Source of the DNA: DCFW01 sp963790715
GTDB lineage: Bacteria > Bacteroidota > Bacteroidia > Bacteroidales > Bacteroidaceae
Length of the DNA: 64,000 bases
NCBI GenBank assembly: GCA_963790715.1
Contig: CAWBPN010000008.1
Span: 6,055-70,054 of the forward strand
Direction: 5' to 3'
A model generated the notes under the pieces. The model worked only from the letters and a program-made list of their open reading frames with translations, did not search any database and was not told where the DNA came from. This document shows, piece by piece, positions 1 through 9,032 of the stretch (its first letter is position 1; each line of letters opens with the position of its first letter). The translations under genes and the position numbers were made by a program.

Positions 1-58
1 TTTCACTGAAAATACATACCTTTATACTTAATTTGAAACAATACATATAATTACAGAC

Positions 59-961
59 ATGGATGGAAACACACCGAATGCAGAAGAAAACAAATGCAAG
101 TATTTAGTTGTAAGCAACCAAGATGAGCTTTATGGCATTTATGTAAATACAGTTGGTTATCAAAGTGTATTACCCGGTATGAAATATCCAATTCATGAAC
201 ACCCGAAAGAGTACCTTTTCAACGTAAAGACAGGTCGTATTCTACATGAATATCAACTTATTTACATCACAAAAGGCAAAGGTATATATATAGATTCAAT
301 GAAAAAGAATCACGAAATACAAAAAGGTTGCTTGATGTTGGTTTTCCCTGAAGTATGGCACTCATATTACCCACTAAAACGATACGGATGGGACGAATAT
401 TATATAGGATTTAACGGAAATATAATAAAAAACATAGAGAAATGCGAATTTATTTCGCCACAAAATCCTGTTATTGAAATTGGAATGAATGAAGATATTG
501 CGACTCTTTATGCTAACGCCTTGGAAATTGCTAAAGAAAACAAAGCGGGAACACAACAACAATTGGGAGGCATCGTTATGCATATTTTAGGAAAAGCACT
601 TGCCATATCAAAAAACAGATACTTCAATTCCGACGACAGCGGTGAAAAAATAGAACAGGCAAAAATCATTATGCATGAATGCATTTGTAAAGATTGTAAT
701 CCACAGGAAATAGCTGACGAATTAAATATAAGTTATTCATGGTTCAGAAAAACATTTAAAGATTACACAGGCTGCGCTCCTGCAAAATATTTACAGGAAC
801 TACGAATAAACACCGCTAAACAAATGCTTATGGATACTTCACTGCCTATTAAAGAAATTGCATATAAACTAAAATACAGTTCTGCTGAACATTTCAATAT
901 AATGTTTAAAAAGCGTACCCGAATGACTCCATGCGAATATCGTAACAGCAAGCATCTTTAG
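59..961 (+). CDS. AraC-family transcriptional regulator
   Basis: The protein has 300 residues. The first half looks like a cupin-type sensing domain: the HEHPKEYLF segment and the stretch reading LIYITKGKGIYID resemble the AraC-binding fold. The last 100 residues form the paired helix-turn-helix of AraC/XylS regulators, ending in the family signature around residues 270-295 (SSAEHFNIMFKKRTRMTP). It should bind DNA in response to a small ligand, often a sugar or its derivative, but the ligand cannot be read from the sequence. The start at 59 is the first in-frame ATG. It stands alone, and the next gene downstream is the convergent tRNA-Val pair, so no target is evident from context. Family confidence is high, specificity unknown. 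Confidence 0.9.
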   Translation: MDGNTPNAEENKCKYLVVSNQDELYGIYVNTVGYQSVLPGMKYPIHEHPKEYLFNVKTGRILHEYQLIYITKGKGIYIDSMKKNHEIQKGCLMLVFPEVWHSYYPLKRYGWDEYYIGFNGNIIKNIEKCEFISPQNPVIEIGMNEDIATLYANALEIAKENKAGTQQQLGGIVMHILGKALAISKNRYFNSDDSGEKIEQAKIIMHECICKDCNPQEIADELNISYSWFRKTFKDYTGCAPAKYLQELRINTAKQMLMDTSLPIKEIAYKLKYSSAEHFNIMFKKRTRMTPCEYRNSKHL

Positions 962-1021
962 TCACTTATTCTGATTTTATACCGGTTCAAATTCATCAAC
1001 AAAAGCATATGGATTTTACAC

Positions 1022-1048
1022 AAAAAAAGGCTCCCAATATTGGAACCT
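1022..1048 (-). terminator. Intrinsic terminator of the tRNA-Val pair
   Basis: On the minus strand a 7-bp stem (AGGTTCC with GGAGCCT, one G-T wobble) closes a short loop and is followed by seven T residues. It lies 17 bp past the 3' end of the second tRNA-Val, so it fits as the end of that transcript. Confidence 0.75.
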
Positions 1049-1064
1049 CTATCTTTATATTCGG

Positions 1065-1139
1065 TGGGCGTTGACGGATTCGAACCGCCGACCCTCTGCT
1101 TGTAAGGCAGATGCTCTAAACCAGCTGAGCTAAACGCCC
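1065..1139 (-). tRNA. tRNA-Val (anticodon TAC), downstream copy
   Basis: The minus strand folds as a standard cloverleaf: acceptor GGGCGTT paired with AACGCCC, D-arm GCTC/GAGC, anticodon loop CTTACAA giving anticodon TAC, and a TTCGAAT T-loop. The CCA end is not encoded: the bases after discriminator A are CCG, so CCA must be added or repaired after transcription. It differs from its neighbour by one base in the D-loop (T versus C) and sits 25 bp behind it. Confidence 0.96.
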
Positions 1140-1161
1140 TTAATCTTAAACAAAAAACACT

Positions 1162-1239
1162 TGGTGGGCGTTGACGGATTCGAACCGCCGACCCTCTGCT
1201 TGTAAGGCAGATGCTCTGAACCAGCTGAGCTAAACGCCC
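1162..1239 (-). tRNA. tRNA-Val (anticodon TAC), upstream copy with encoded CCA
   Basis: It has the same cloverleaf as the downstream copy, with anticodon TAC in the loop CTTACAA, but here the terminal CCA is encoded at 1162-1164. It is the promoter-proximal member of a two-tRNA transcript. The two copies are identical apart from a D-loop base and the 3' end, which points to local duplication. Confidence 0.96.
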
Positions 1240-1265
1240 AAGTGCTATTTTTTCGAAAAGCGTTG

Positions 1266-1296
1266 CAAAGATACAGCTCTATTTTGAATTTACAAA
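1266..1296 (-). promoter_or_regulatory. Promoter of the tRNA-Val pair
   Basis: On the minus strand a TTTG (1293-1296) is followed after exactly 19 bp by TATCTTTG (1266-1273). This is a full match to the Bacteroidota sigma-ABfr consensus (TTTG, 19-21 bp, TAnnTTTG). It lies 27 bp upstream of the first tRNA. Confidence 0.85.
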
Positions 1297-1319
1297 TATT
1301 ATCGCTACTTTTTTTGCAT

Positions 1320-1889
1320 TTATTCTTCTGACGTACCTTTTTGACTTTTAATTACACGTGCAGGATTACCTGCCACAACACTGTCTGACAACACATTATG
1401 AGTGACTACACTGCCCGCTCCGATGATGCATCTGTCACCAATTTTTATGCCTGGCAAAATTATCGCTCCGCCACCTATCCAACAATCATGGCCGATAGTA
1501 ACCGGCAACGAGTATTCTTTTGGATTGCGGCGCTCCTTGTAATCCATAGGATGATGAGGAGTATAAATCTGCACATTTGGACCTATCAAAGTGTAATCGC
1601 CGATAGTTATGCTTCCGCCGTCAAGAAATGTGCAAAAAGCGTTTATGAAAACATGATTACCTATGTGAATGCCATGTCCGTGATCACAATGGAACGGAGG
1701 CATAATAGTCGACGAAGACGGCATTCCGGGAATTAAATCGTTAAGCGTTTCGCGATAATTGTCACTGTAAATAGAAAGATGATTAAACTTTGCAAGCAAA
1801 GGCTTAGTGTGGCGAAAACTTTCCTGTATAGAGGCATCTGACATATCTGCCAATTCGCCACCGCGCATTTTATCTAATTCTGACATCAT
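1320..1889 (-). CDS. Maltose/galactoside O-acetyltransferase-type protein
   Basis: The protein has 189 residues. An N-terminal helical segment typical of the Maa/LacA/NodL group precedes a left-handed beta-helix of hexapeptide repeats (about residues 70-180: IGNHVFI, IGDYTLIG, IGHDCWIGGG, IGDRCIIGAG). The HHPMDYKE segment at about 112-119 aligns with the catalytic histidine of LacA (GHPVH). The family transfers an acetyl group from acetyl-CoA to a sugar hydroxyl in the cytoplasm. The acceptor is unknown: neighbours are tRNAs and trpS, with no sugar operon nearby. Length and motifs are complete. Confidence 0.9.
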   Translation of the reverse strand: MMSELDKMRGGELADMSDASIQESFRHTKPLLAKFNHLSIYSDNYRETLNDLIPGMPSSSTIMPPFHCDHGHGIHIGNHVFINAFCTFLDGGSITIGDYTLIGPNVQIYTPHHPMDYKERRNPKEYSLPVTIGHDCWIGGGAIILPGIKIGDRCIIGAGSVVTHNVLSDSVVAGNPARVIKSQKGTSEE

Positions 1890-1961
1890 GTTTTATGTAT
1901 TATTTAATCACAAAATAACAGATTATCCCGTACACAACAAAAACTTTCAGAATATAATTGC

Positions 1962-1969
1962 TAACTTTG
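1962..1969 (+). promoter_or_regulatory. -7 box of trpS
   Basis: TAACTTTG is an exact match to TAnnTTTG. Transcription would start near 1976, after the upstream in-frame ATG at 1958 and about 20 bases before the ATG at 1997. It therefore decides the trpS start. No good -33 element was seen. Confidence 0.65.
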
Positions 1970-1996
1970 CCGCAAATTTATAAAAATAAAATAATA

Positions 1997-2986
1997 ATGG
2001 AAACAGTAGTTAGTGGAATACGCCCGACAGGTTATTTACACCTCGGTAATTATTTCGGCGCAGTAAAGAGTTTTGTAGAAATGCAGAGTAAATTTAATTG
2101 TTTATTTTTCATCGCAGACTGGCATTCCCTGACTACTTGTCCGAAACCTGAAGATATTATAAATAGTTCACGTATCATTCTTGCTGAATACCTGGCATGC
2201 GGAATAGACCCTGAAAAGGCCACTATTTATGTACAAAGTGATGTAAAAGAGACATTGGAACTATATTTATACTTGAATATGAACACCTACTTGGGTGAAC
2301 TGGAACGTGTGACTACTTTCAAGGAAAAGGCTCGCAAGCAACCGGATAACGTAAATGCCGGACTTCTTACTTACCCCACATTGATGGCCGCAGACATTCT
2401 GCAACATAGAGCATTGAAAGTACCTGTAGGTAAGGATCAAGAGCAGAACATGGAAATGGCACGTCATTGTGCCCGTCGTTTTAATAATATTTACGGAGTG
2501 GAATACTTTCCGGAGCCACAATCGTTTTATTTCTCAGATAAGGCGATAAAAATACCGGGGTTGGACGGTTCGGGCAAAATGGGGAAATCGGAAGGTAACT
2601 GTATATATCTTCATGATGATCCAAAGACAGTTACAAAAAAAGTAATGAAAGCCGTAACGGATGGCGGTCCAACATCACAAAACAGTGAAAAACCGGAAGT
2701 TATTCAAAACTTGTTCACATTCCTGAGCATAGTATCCGACAAGGAAACGTATGATTATTTTGATGAGAAATGGAATGATTGCTCAATTCGCTATGGTGAT
2801 TTAAAGAAACAAATTGCTCAAGGCATTGTTAAATACACCGAACCGATACGCGAACGCATTCTTGAATATTCTGCCAATAAAGAGCTTATGAAGAAAATTC
2901 TTAAAGCTGGTGCAGACAAGGCACGCGAAAGTGCTGCCCAAACATTAAAGGATGTACGACAAATTATCGGATTCAGAGATATATAA
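1997..2986 (+). CDS. trpS: Tryptophanyl-tRNA synthetase
   Basis: This class I aminoacyl-tRNA synthetase charges tRNA-Trp in the cytoplasm. With the start chosen here the protein has 329 residues, normal for bacterial TrpRS. The HIGH motif appears as HLGN (about 15-18) and the KMSKS motif as KMGKS (about 194-198). An in-frame ATG 39 bases upstream would add 13 residues, but it lies before the predicted transcription start and the homologous N-terminus (SGIRPTGYLHLGN) begins just after the chosen ATG. It converges on mutL with only 17 bases between the stops. Confidence 0.96.
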   Translation: METVVSGIRPTGYLHLGNYFGAVKSFVEMQSKFNCLFFIADWHSLTTCPKPEDIINSSRIILAEYLACGIDPEKATIYVQSDVKETLELYLYLNMNTYLGELERVTTFKEKARKQPDNVNAGLLTYPTLMAADILQHRALKVPVGKDQEQNMEMARHCARRFNNIYGVEYFPEPQSFYFSDKAIKIPGLDGSGKMGKSEGNCIYLHDDPKTVTKKVMKAVTDGGPTSQNSEKPEVIQNLFTFLSIVSDKETYDYFDEKWNDCSIRYGDLKKQIAQGIVKYTEPIRERILEYSANKELMKKILKAGADKARESAAQTLKDVRQIIGFRDI

Positions 2987-3003
2987 TGAAGGTAATGGAA
3001 GGA

Positions 3004-4881
3004 TTAATGAAATAATTTATCTATATCATTATCTTTAACTACAGTCAAGATTAATTTTCCATCAGGAGTATAAGTTGGCGATTCTGTTACAAACAAATCG
3101 TCAACTATTTTTATTATCTCTTCATCAGATAATGTTTGTCCATAAGCTATAGCTGACGACTTAGCCATAGATAAAGCAATGGCTTTATGCATTTCACCAC
3201 GGACACTGCCACTCTGCATTGCGTCAGCGACAATTTCCTGTAATAATTTTCCGGCAGGCGACTCTTCACAGCCGTCCGGAATGCCGTTTATCGAATAGCT
3301 GCCTCCGCCTAAATTACTTAGGTCAAAGCCTATTGCCGACAATTCATCAATGATACTATCAACAAAAGCAGCATCTTTAGGAGAAAATTCAACAACTTCC
3401 GGGAATAGCACTTTTTGTGTGGCGGTCTTTGAATTGGACATTCTGCTCATATACCTATCATATAAAATACGTATATGTGCGCGACGTTGATCGATAATCA
3501 TCAATCCTGATTTTACCGATGTTAGTATATATCTACCTTTATATTGATATTGTTTGAGACTTTTATCACAATATTCGTCATCCTTACCGGCGGCGGTTTT
3601 TGTTCCACTCATTTCCTCAACAGACAATGGAGAGACATCAGATTCGGAATTACCTTCTTCAGGTGATAGACGTTGCCTTGTTGCAGCTTTTTCCAATCCA
3701 CCATATAATGTTTCCCATTCTACATTCGGTCTCAAATGGTTATTGCCTGTATAAGGCTTATCAAAAGGATTATAATTATTATTAACTTCAACCACCGGTG
3801 CCTTTGGAGCACTTTCATTCTGATTAAACACATTACCTTCAGAAAGATCAAGCGGCATGCCGGCCGTGTCGAAATCAATTGACGGAACTTCATTAAACAT
3901 GCCTAAAGATTCTTTTATGGCTGAAAGTAAAATCTGCCATATAGCCGTTTCATTTTCAAACTTAATTTCTGTTTTTGTGGGATGTATATTCACATCAATG
4001 GCAGCAGGATCGACAGTAAAATAAATAAAATATGGAACCTGCTCACCCTGAGGAATCAAATTGGCATAGGCTTCCATCACTGCATGATGAAAATAAGGAT
4101 GCTTCATAAATCTGTTGTTAACGAAGAAATATTGGTGAGCACCTTTTTTACGTGCCGCTTCAGGCTTACCTATATATCCGTTAATATTCACCAAGTTAGT
4201 CTCAACTTCAACAGGCAGGATTTGTTGATTAATTTTCTTGCCGAATACACGCATAATACGCGGTCTTAATCCTTCAGTCGTCAATTGATACAATTCAATA
4301 TTATTGCTGTGAAGAGTAAAAGCTATCTCAGGATGGACCAACACAATACGTTCGAATTCATTCATTATATTGTTCAACTCAACCTGATTCGATTTTAGGA
4401 ACTTCCTTCGGGCAGGTACATTGTAAAATAAGTTTTTAACCGAGAAATTGCTTCCTACCGTACATGAAACAGGTTCTTGAGATTCCACTTTCGAGCCTGA
4501 GATACATATATATGTCCCCAATTCTTCATCGGATGTACGCGTTTTCAGTTCCACTTGAGCTACAGCCGCTATCGAAGCCAACGCCTCTCCTCTAAATCCC
4601 ATAGTCCTCAATGCGAACAAATCCTGAGCCGATTGGATTTTAGAAGTTGCATGACGTTCGAAAGATAACCTTGCGTCCGTCTCAGACATACCTTTGCCAT
4701 TGTCAATAACTTGAATATTTGTTCTTCCGGAATCGGTTATCAATATATTTATTTCCGTAGCACCGGCATCAATAGAATTTTCTACCAATTCCTTAATAAC
4801 CGACGCCGGGCGTTGTATAACCTCTCCTGCTGCAATTTGGTTGGCGACAGAGTCTGGTAACAGTCGAATAATATCACTCAT
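3004..4881 (-). CDS. mutL: DNA mismatch repair protein MutL
   Basis: The protein has 625 residues. The N-terminal GHKL ATPase has its motifs intact: ENSIDAG (34-40), DNGKG (60-64), GFRGEAL (95-101). A transducer domain follows to about residue 330, then a low-complexity linker to about 440 and a C-terminal dimerization domain. The metal-binding endonuclease motif DQHAxxE of nicking MutL proteins is replaced by DQRRAHIR (464-471), and the usual C-terminal CPHGRP is PTYTPDGK (602-609). This protein therefore probably does not nick DNA in the known way. It couples MutS mismatch recognition to downstream repair. It lies 6 bases after the OstA-like gene, at the end of the minus-strand envelope gene run. 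Confidence 0.95.
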   Translation of the reverse strand: MSDIIRLLPDSVANQIAAGEVIQRPASVIKELVENSIDAGATEINILITDSGRTNIQVIDNGKGMSETDARLSFERHATSKIQSAQDLFALRTMGFRGEALASIAAVAQVELKTRTSDEELGTYICISGSKVESQEPVSCTVGSNFSVKNLFYNVPARRKFLKSNQVELNNIMNEFERIVLVHPEIAFTLHSNNIELYQLTTEGLRPRIMRVFGKKINQQILPVEVETNLVNINGYIGKPEAARKKGAHQYFFVNNRFMKHPYFHHAVMEAYANLIPQGEQVPYFIYFTVDPAAIDVNIHPTKTEIKFENETAIWQILLSAIKESLGMFNEVPSIDFDTAGMPLDLSEGNVFNQNESAPKAPVVEVNNNYNPFDKPYTGNNHLRPNVEWETLYGGLEKAATRQRLSPEEGNSESDVSPLSVEEMSGTKTAAGKDDEYCDKSLKQYQYKGRYILTSVKSGLMIIDQRRAHIRILYDRYMSRMSNSKTATQKVLFPEVVEFSPKDAAFVDSIIDELSAIGFDLSNLGGGSYSINGIPDGCEESPAGKLLQEIVADAMQSGSVRGEMHKAIALSMAKSSAIAYGQTLSDEEIIKIVDDLFVTESPTYTPDGKLILTVVKDNDIDKLFH

Positions 4882-4887
4882 GACGAC

Positions 4888-6615
4888 TTATTTTTTAATA
4901 TTTCCCTTAGAATCTTTTTTCTTGGAATCTCCAAGTAATCCCCTATTAGGCAAAGGCAAGTCTTTTCTGCCGGTATTTTTTAATTCAGTACCTTTTTTCT
5001 TGCCCCGCCAAGTAAACACGTCATCCTTATTTAAAGGACGTATATAATCGAACCATGCAAAATTATCAAGATATAGTTTATCTCCAGGTATCATGGCCAA
5101 CGGATACAATGTTCCGGACGGTTGTGTCATCAATACGATCTTTTTTATTTTCTTTTGGTCGGTATATACATTCATCGTACCTGCATCAGACCGGTTAAGA
5201 CCTATCATCGAGCTATCCTTCTCCTGAGGATAATACGCTATCCGCACACTACCGATAACATCGGTACGTTTGAGGTCACCTTTAGTAAAATACAGATACA
5301 TATCCTTACCGGTAACCTGATTGTAATGTACTGTATCTTTTTTCTGGATAGACAGAGCTTGATTGATTATGTGAGCATGGCTGACGGTGCTGTCATTAAA
5401 AAAGACTTGTATTTCTTCACCCAACACCTGTTGGCCTTCATGCCACAAAATCGGATCTTTGTACATGTGCATGCACGTATCTTTCGACGAAAAGAAAAGC
5501 GAATCACAAACACCTTGCACATCATTTCTGAATACCCTCACTTTATGATATGCAAATAATTCGCGGTAAAGAGAATCGGTATTCACATTAAACGACTTCA
5601 TCTTCAACGTATCTCCGTGCAAATAAACTGTATCGCCCTGTGAATAATCAATAGCCAGCGCATGCTTGGTAGCCATCGAACTGGATTTTGTCCCACTTTC
5701 ACTATAATTGCAATATCCGCCGCGAAATATTGCTTTGTTCGCAGTATCAAGCAAAAAGACATTACCAAAGGCCTCGCCAAAAGCTTTTTTCTTATTATAG
5801 AATACGGTATCACCGACAAGTTTACGTCCTTTTTCAGTAGTTATTTCAGAGCGGCTAAGTAAACCCGATTGATCGGTACGAGTATTATACCATCCCTTAT
5901 TAGTCTTGATATGATCTTGTTTTGTATCTATCTTTGAAGGACCGAACACCGAAGCGATGCCAGTATTGGTATTATATTTCAGAGTATCGGTGTTCAACGT
6001 CAATTTTTTGTTTACAAGTCGTACATTGTAATTAAATATAGATGTTTTTGAAGCAGGGTTATATTCACCCCAATCAGAAACCAACACATTATCTTTATCA
6101 AACAATGTACCGCCTTGGAAATAATAAGCCTTATTGATTTTTCTGTTATAATCCAAGCTATCGGTAATCAGCACGGTATTTCTATTTTTCATCTTAACGT
6201 TCCGGCGGAACTTGGCCAGTTCATGCATTCCATCATAATATAGGAAGTCGGATGCTATATGCAGCGTATCTCCTTGGCGAATATGCACATCTCCGAAAGC
6301 ATCGAAAGTATTTGTTTTATCATTCAGGAAAGCGCTGTCGCAAGACAGATACATACCTTTATGACGAAGCCTCACATGTCCGCGCAGCACCGTAATTCCC
6401 GGATGAAGAACTTCGTCACCTAAAGTTTCATCGGCATTAATAATATAAACCATCTCAGTTTGCGGACGCACTCCTCTTTTTCGTAATACAGAATTATTGC
6501 CCGCTAAAACGCATAAAGCTATTAGCGAGGCACAAACGAAAAGTACATCTTTAGTGGATACTTTATTTAATAAGCCACCCAGGATATTTAAAATTGCATT
6601 TATTCCACTTTTCAT
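4888..6615 (-). CDS. OstA-like (LptA/LptD N-terminal-like) LPS transport protein
   Basis: The product has about 575 residues. A hydrophobic N-terminal segment (VLFVCASLIALCVLAG) is followed by repeated beta-strand units of the OstA fold, for example VLRGHVRLRHKGMYLSCDSA and FDAFGDVHIRQGDTLHIASD. In the family this fold carries lipopolysaccharide across the periplasm toward LptD. The ATG at 6615 overlaps the end of surA by 53 bases; a start at 6648 would overlap by 86. No start codon lies between the surA stop and the mature domain, so the overlap is real. Its place after surA fits a joint role in outer-membrane assembly. The C-terminus is basic (GNIKK). Confidence 0.82.
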   Translation of the reverse strand: MKSGINAILNILGGLLNKVSTKDVLFVCASLIALCVLAGNNSVLRKRGVRPQTEMVYIINADETLGDEVLHPGITVLRGHVRLRHKGMYLSCDSAFLNDKTNTFDAFGDVHIRQGDTLHIASDFLYYDGMHELAKFRRNVKMKNRNTVLITDSLDYNRKINKAYYFQGGTLFDKDNVLVSDWGEYNPASKTSIFNYNVRLVNKKLTLNTDTLKYNTNTGIASVFGPSKIDTKQDHIKTNKGWYNTRTDQSGLLSRSEITTEKGRKLVGDTVFYNKKKAFGEAFGNVFLLDTANKAIFRGGYCNYSESGTKSSSMATKHALAIDYSQGDTVYLHGDTLKMKSFNVNTDSLYRELFAYHKVRVFRNDVQGVCDSLFFSSKDTCMHMYKDPILWHEGQQVLGEEIQVFFNDSTVSHAHIINQALSIQKKDTVHYNQVTGKDMYLYFTKGDLKRTDVIGSVRIAYYPQEKDSSMIGLNRSDAGTMNVYTDQKKIKKIVLMTQPSGTLYPLAMIPGDKLYLDNFAWFDYIRPLNKDDVFTWRGKKKGTELKNTGRKDLPLPNRGLLGDSKKKDSKGNIKK

Positions 6616-7930
6616 TAATACGAACATAAGTTTTCTTCTGCTTCTCACGAATCCATGATTCGAGTTTTTCTTCTCTCAATTTATTTAATACGATATCTTT
6701 CATGCGTTGATAATCATCAATCACATCAGCTCTATGTCCGCTTAATCTAGATTTCAGTTTCACAATAGCACAAATTTCCTGACCTTTAGTATTTATCATA
6801 GCAAAAGATTTGGAAACCTCATTGATATTCATTTTGTCAACGACTTTAGCTACTTCCGGAGGCAATTGATCCATTTCAAACTTTGAATCTTCAGTATTTT
6901 CATTTTGCATCAAACCGCCATCGCCACGAGTATTCTTATCATTAGAAAGCATCGTAGCTGCTTCTTCAAAAGAAAACTTCTTATTTCTAATATCGTCGGC
7001 AATAGAATCCAATCGCGAAAGCGCTGAAGTAACATTTGCATCAGGTACATGCGGTTTCAAAAGTATATGACGGCAATTAACTCTATCACCTCGTTTTTCT
7101 ATTAACTGAATGATGTGATAACCATATTCCGTCTTTACTATTTTAGACACCTTTTTGGGGTCTGTCAAATTAAATGCCACATCAGCAAAATTAGGATCAA
7201 GCATACCTTTACCCATAAAGCCAAGTTCACCTCCGCGTTTTGCACTTTCTGTATCTTCAGAATATAAAATTGCCAACGTTGAGAATGTCTGTTTACCGCT
7301 TTCTATCTCTTGCGTAAACTCACGCAACTTTGCCTTAACGTTATCAATCTCCACTTGAGGAATCTTAGGTTCATGAGTTAATATTTCCACTTCAACCTGC
7401 TGTGGGACATAAGGCAAACTGTCCTTTGGTATAGTTTTAAAATATTCACGAACTTGTGCCGGAGTCACTTTTATATTCTCCACCAAATGTTGTTGCATCT
7501 TCTCAACTATCAGTCCTTCTTTTATACTTTCGCGCATATTTTCACGAATTTGCGTATATGACTTATTGAAGTACTCTTCCATTTTCTCTTTTGAACCGAC
7601 CTGGCGAATAATGTTGTCGATTTGCATATCAACTCGCCTCATCACATCCGCATCGGTTACGGTTATACTGTCAAGATCTGCCTGATGAAGATACAGCTTC
7701 TGTATAGCCATTTGTTCAGGAATAATACAATATGGGTCTCCGTTAAACTTAGTCCCATTATATTGAGCATTTAAAAGTTCTGCTTCAACATCCGATTTTA
7801 AAATTGCTTCATCACCTACAACCCAAACAACTTCATCTGCAATATTATCATTGTGTTGAGCTAAAGCAGGAATACTACTTATTAGCAATAAAAGCAACAA
7901 ACAAAAATGCCCTTTATAAAGATAATTCAT
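6563..7930 (-). CDS. surA: SurA-like periplasmic chaperone / peptidyl-prolyl isomerase
   Basis: The protein has 455 residues and a cleavable signal peptide (LLLLLLISSIPALAQ). A SurA N-terminal helical domain follows (about 30-165), then two parvulin domains: one from about 172 to 278 with GGELGFMGKGML, and one from about 283 to 395 beginning RHILLKP with GDGGLMQ. Parvulin chaperones of this type escort beta-barrel proteins through the periplasm. It is preceded by a shorter SurA-like protein with no parvulin domain and overlaps the OstA-like gene, which suggests cotranscription. A one-mismatch -7 box (7974-7981) lies in the 60-base gap upstream. Confidence 0.92.
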   Translation of the reverse strand: MNYLYKGHFCLLLLLLISSIPALAQHNDNIADEVVWVVGDEAILKSDVEAELLNAQYNGTKFNGDPYCIIPEQMAIQKLYLHQADLDSITVTDADVMRRVDMQIDNIIRQVGSKEKMEEYFNKSYTQIRENMRESIKEGLIVEKMQQHLVENIKVTPAQVREYFKTIPKDSLPYVPQQVEVEILTHEPKIPQVEIDNVKAKLREFTQEIESGKQTFSTLAILYSEDTESAKRGGELGFMGKGMLDPNFADVAFNLTDPKKVSKIVKTEYGYHIIQLIEKRGDRVNCRHILLKPHVPDANVTSALSRLDSIADDIRNKKFSFEEAATMLSNDKNTRGDGGLMQNENTEDSKFEMDQLPPEVAKVVDKMNINEVSKSFAMINTKGQEICAIVKLKSRLSGHRADVIDDYQRMKDIVLNKLREEKLESWIREKQKKTYVRINEKWNKCNFKYPGWLIK

Positions 7931-7990
7931 TTATTCTTATATTATTGTTTCTAAATATAAATATATCACATTGCGAAGATACTCAATAAA

Positions 7991-8890
7991 TCAATCATTA
8001 TTGCGGTCGTTAACTGTTTTTAAAACCTGTTCGTTTATTTCAACTTTGTATTCTTTCCTCAAATCATCAATCCACTCCTTATCCAAATAATTTTCATAGT
8101 CCGCAACAACCAAGCTTTTCACTTCATTGTAGTTATCGGGATACTTCTTTTTTTTCTTTCCCGGCACCTGAGGAACACGCCATTTATATTTCTTTCTGTT
8201 CTTATGAAAATACCATTCCAAACCAACTGTATCGGCAATTGCCTTATTCCATATTTTTAAAGAAGATATATCATACAACAATATACCATCATGATACTCT
8301 TGAATCAGATTTGCAAAATCAGGATAGTTTTTCCCCAAATTATCGTTTTCGTAAAGTATTACATCCATGTCAGACTTATTAACAAGCGACACATCATTCT
8401 TCCGGACACGGGCAATCATTGCCTTCATGCCGGGAGTAAGGCCACCATGGCGAACAGCATAAAAGCGTATTAATCTTTGCTTCATACTATTGAACGACTG
8501 TTCCGAAGTTATAACTCCTATTACTTTTAATGAATCATACTCAGCTTTTGCAACTCTGTCATCAGCTATAGTGTCAGGCAAATATTCTTCGGCAACCTGT
8601 TGCCTGTATCCGGCAAGTTCGTTCTTAAAGGAAAACGTAGTATCCATTCCCAGAGTTTCGGCATCAAGAACTTTAAGCTTGTAATTTACAAATATTTTAA
8701 GCACATCTTTCAGAGATGGGCGCTCTACTCCGGCAATTGAACAACTTTTATTATATATATATCCAAATTCAGAACGAGATATTGCTTTACCGTTGATATT
8801 CATCAATACCGGATTCGAATCATTTTGAGCCAAAACACGACTGAAAAAGAAACAAAAAATAAAAAAGTAGATAACTTTTTTCATCTTCAT
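7991..8890 (-). CDS. SurA-N-like periplasmic protein lacking a parvulin domain
   Basis: The protein has 299 residues. A signal peptide (IYFFIFCFFFSRVLAQ) leads into the segment PVLMNINGKAISRSEFGYIY and a helical NYKLKVLDAETLGMDTTFSF region, which match the N-terminal part of Bacteroidales parvulin isomerases. The last 60 residues (DYENYLDKEWIDDLRKEYKV) match the family's C-terminal closing helix. In between, where one or two parvulin domains normally sit, there are only about 120 residues without the usual RHIL and GGxLG motifs. It may be a chaperone without isomerase activity. It lies 60 bases before surA and behind the guaB terminator. Family assignment is by these end pieces; function is inferred. 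Confidence 0.7.
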   Translation of the reverse strand: MKMKKVIYFFIFCFFFSRVLAQNDSNPVLMNINGKAISRSEFGYIYNKSCSIAGVERPSLKDVLKIFVNYKLKVLDAETLGMDTTFSFKNELAGYRQQVAEEYLPDTIADDRVAKAEYDSLKVIGVITSEQSFNSMKQRLIRFYAVRHGGLTPGMKAMIARVRKNDVSLVNKSDMDVILYENDNLGKNYPDFANLIQEYHDGILLYDISSLKIWNKAIADTVGLEWYFHKNRKKYKWRVPQVPGKKKKKYPDNYNEVKSLVVADYENYLDKEWIDDLRKEYKVEINEQVLKTVNDRNND

Positions 8891-8980
8891 TAATTAATAC
8901 AATATAATAACGTATTAACCATCGCACTTTCAAAATTCATAAATCCATATTTCATTATCTAAAATGATTAAGTCAAAATT

Positions 8981-9012
8981 AAAAAGGCAGAATAATGCTA
9001 TATTATTCTACC
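8981..9012 (-). terminator. Intrinsic terminator of guaB
   Basis: On the minus strand an 11-bp stem (GGTAGAATAAT with ATTATTCTGCC, one wobble) with a 5-base loop is followed by TTTTT. It starts about 20 bases after the guaB stop and separates guaB from the surA run. Confidence 0.85.
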
Positions 9013-9032
9013 CTTTTATATCGTAAAACTAT

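Noticed and set aside
1065..1239. Integration site at the tRNA-Val genes
   Set aside because: The repeat is two full tRNA genes with a shared promoter; there is no integrase or partial tRNA copy nearby.
1398..1736. Plus-strand 112-residue frame within the acetyltransferase gene
   Set aside because: It is a shadow of the hexapeptide-repeat gene on the other strand.
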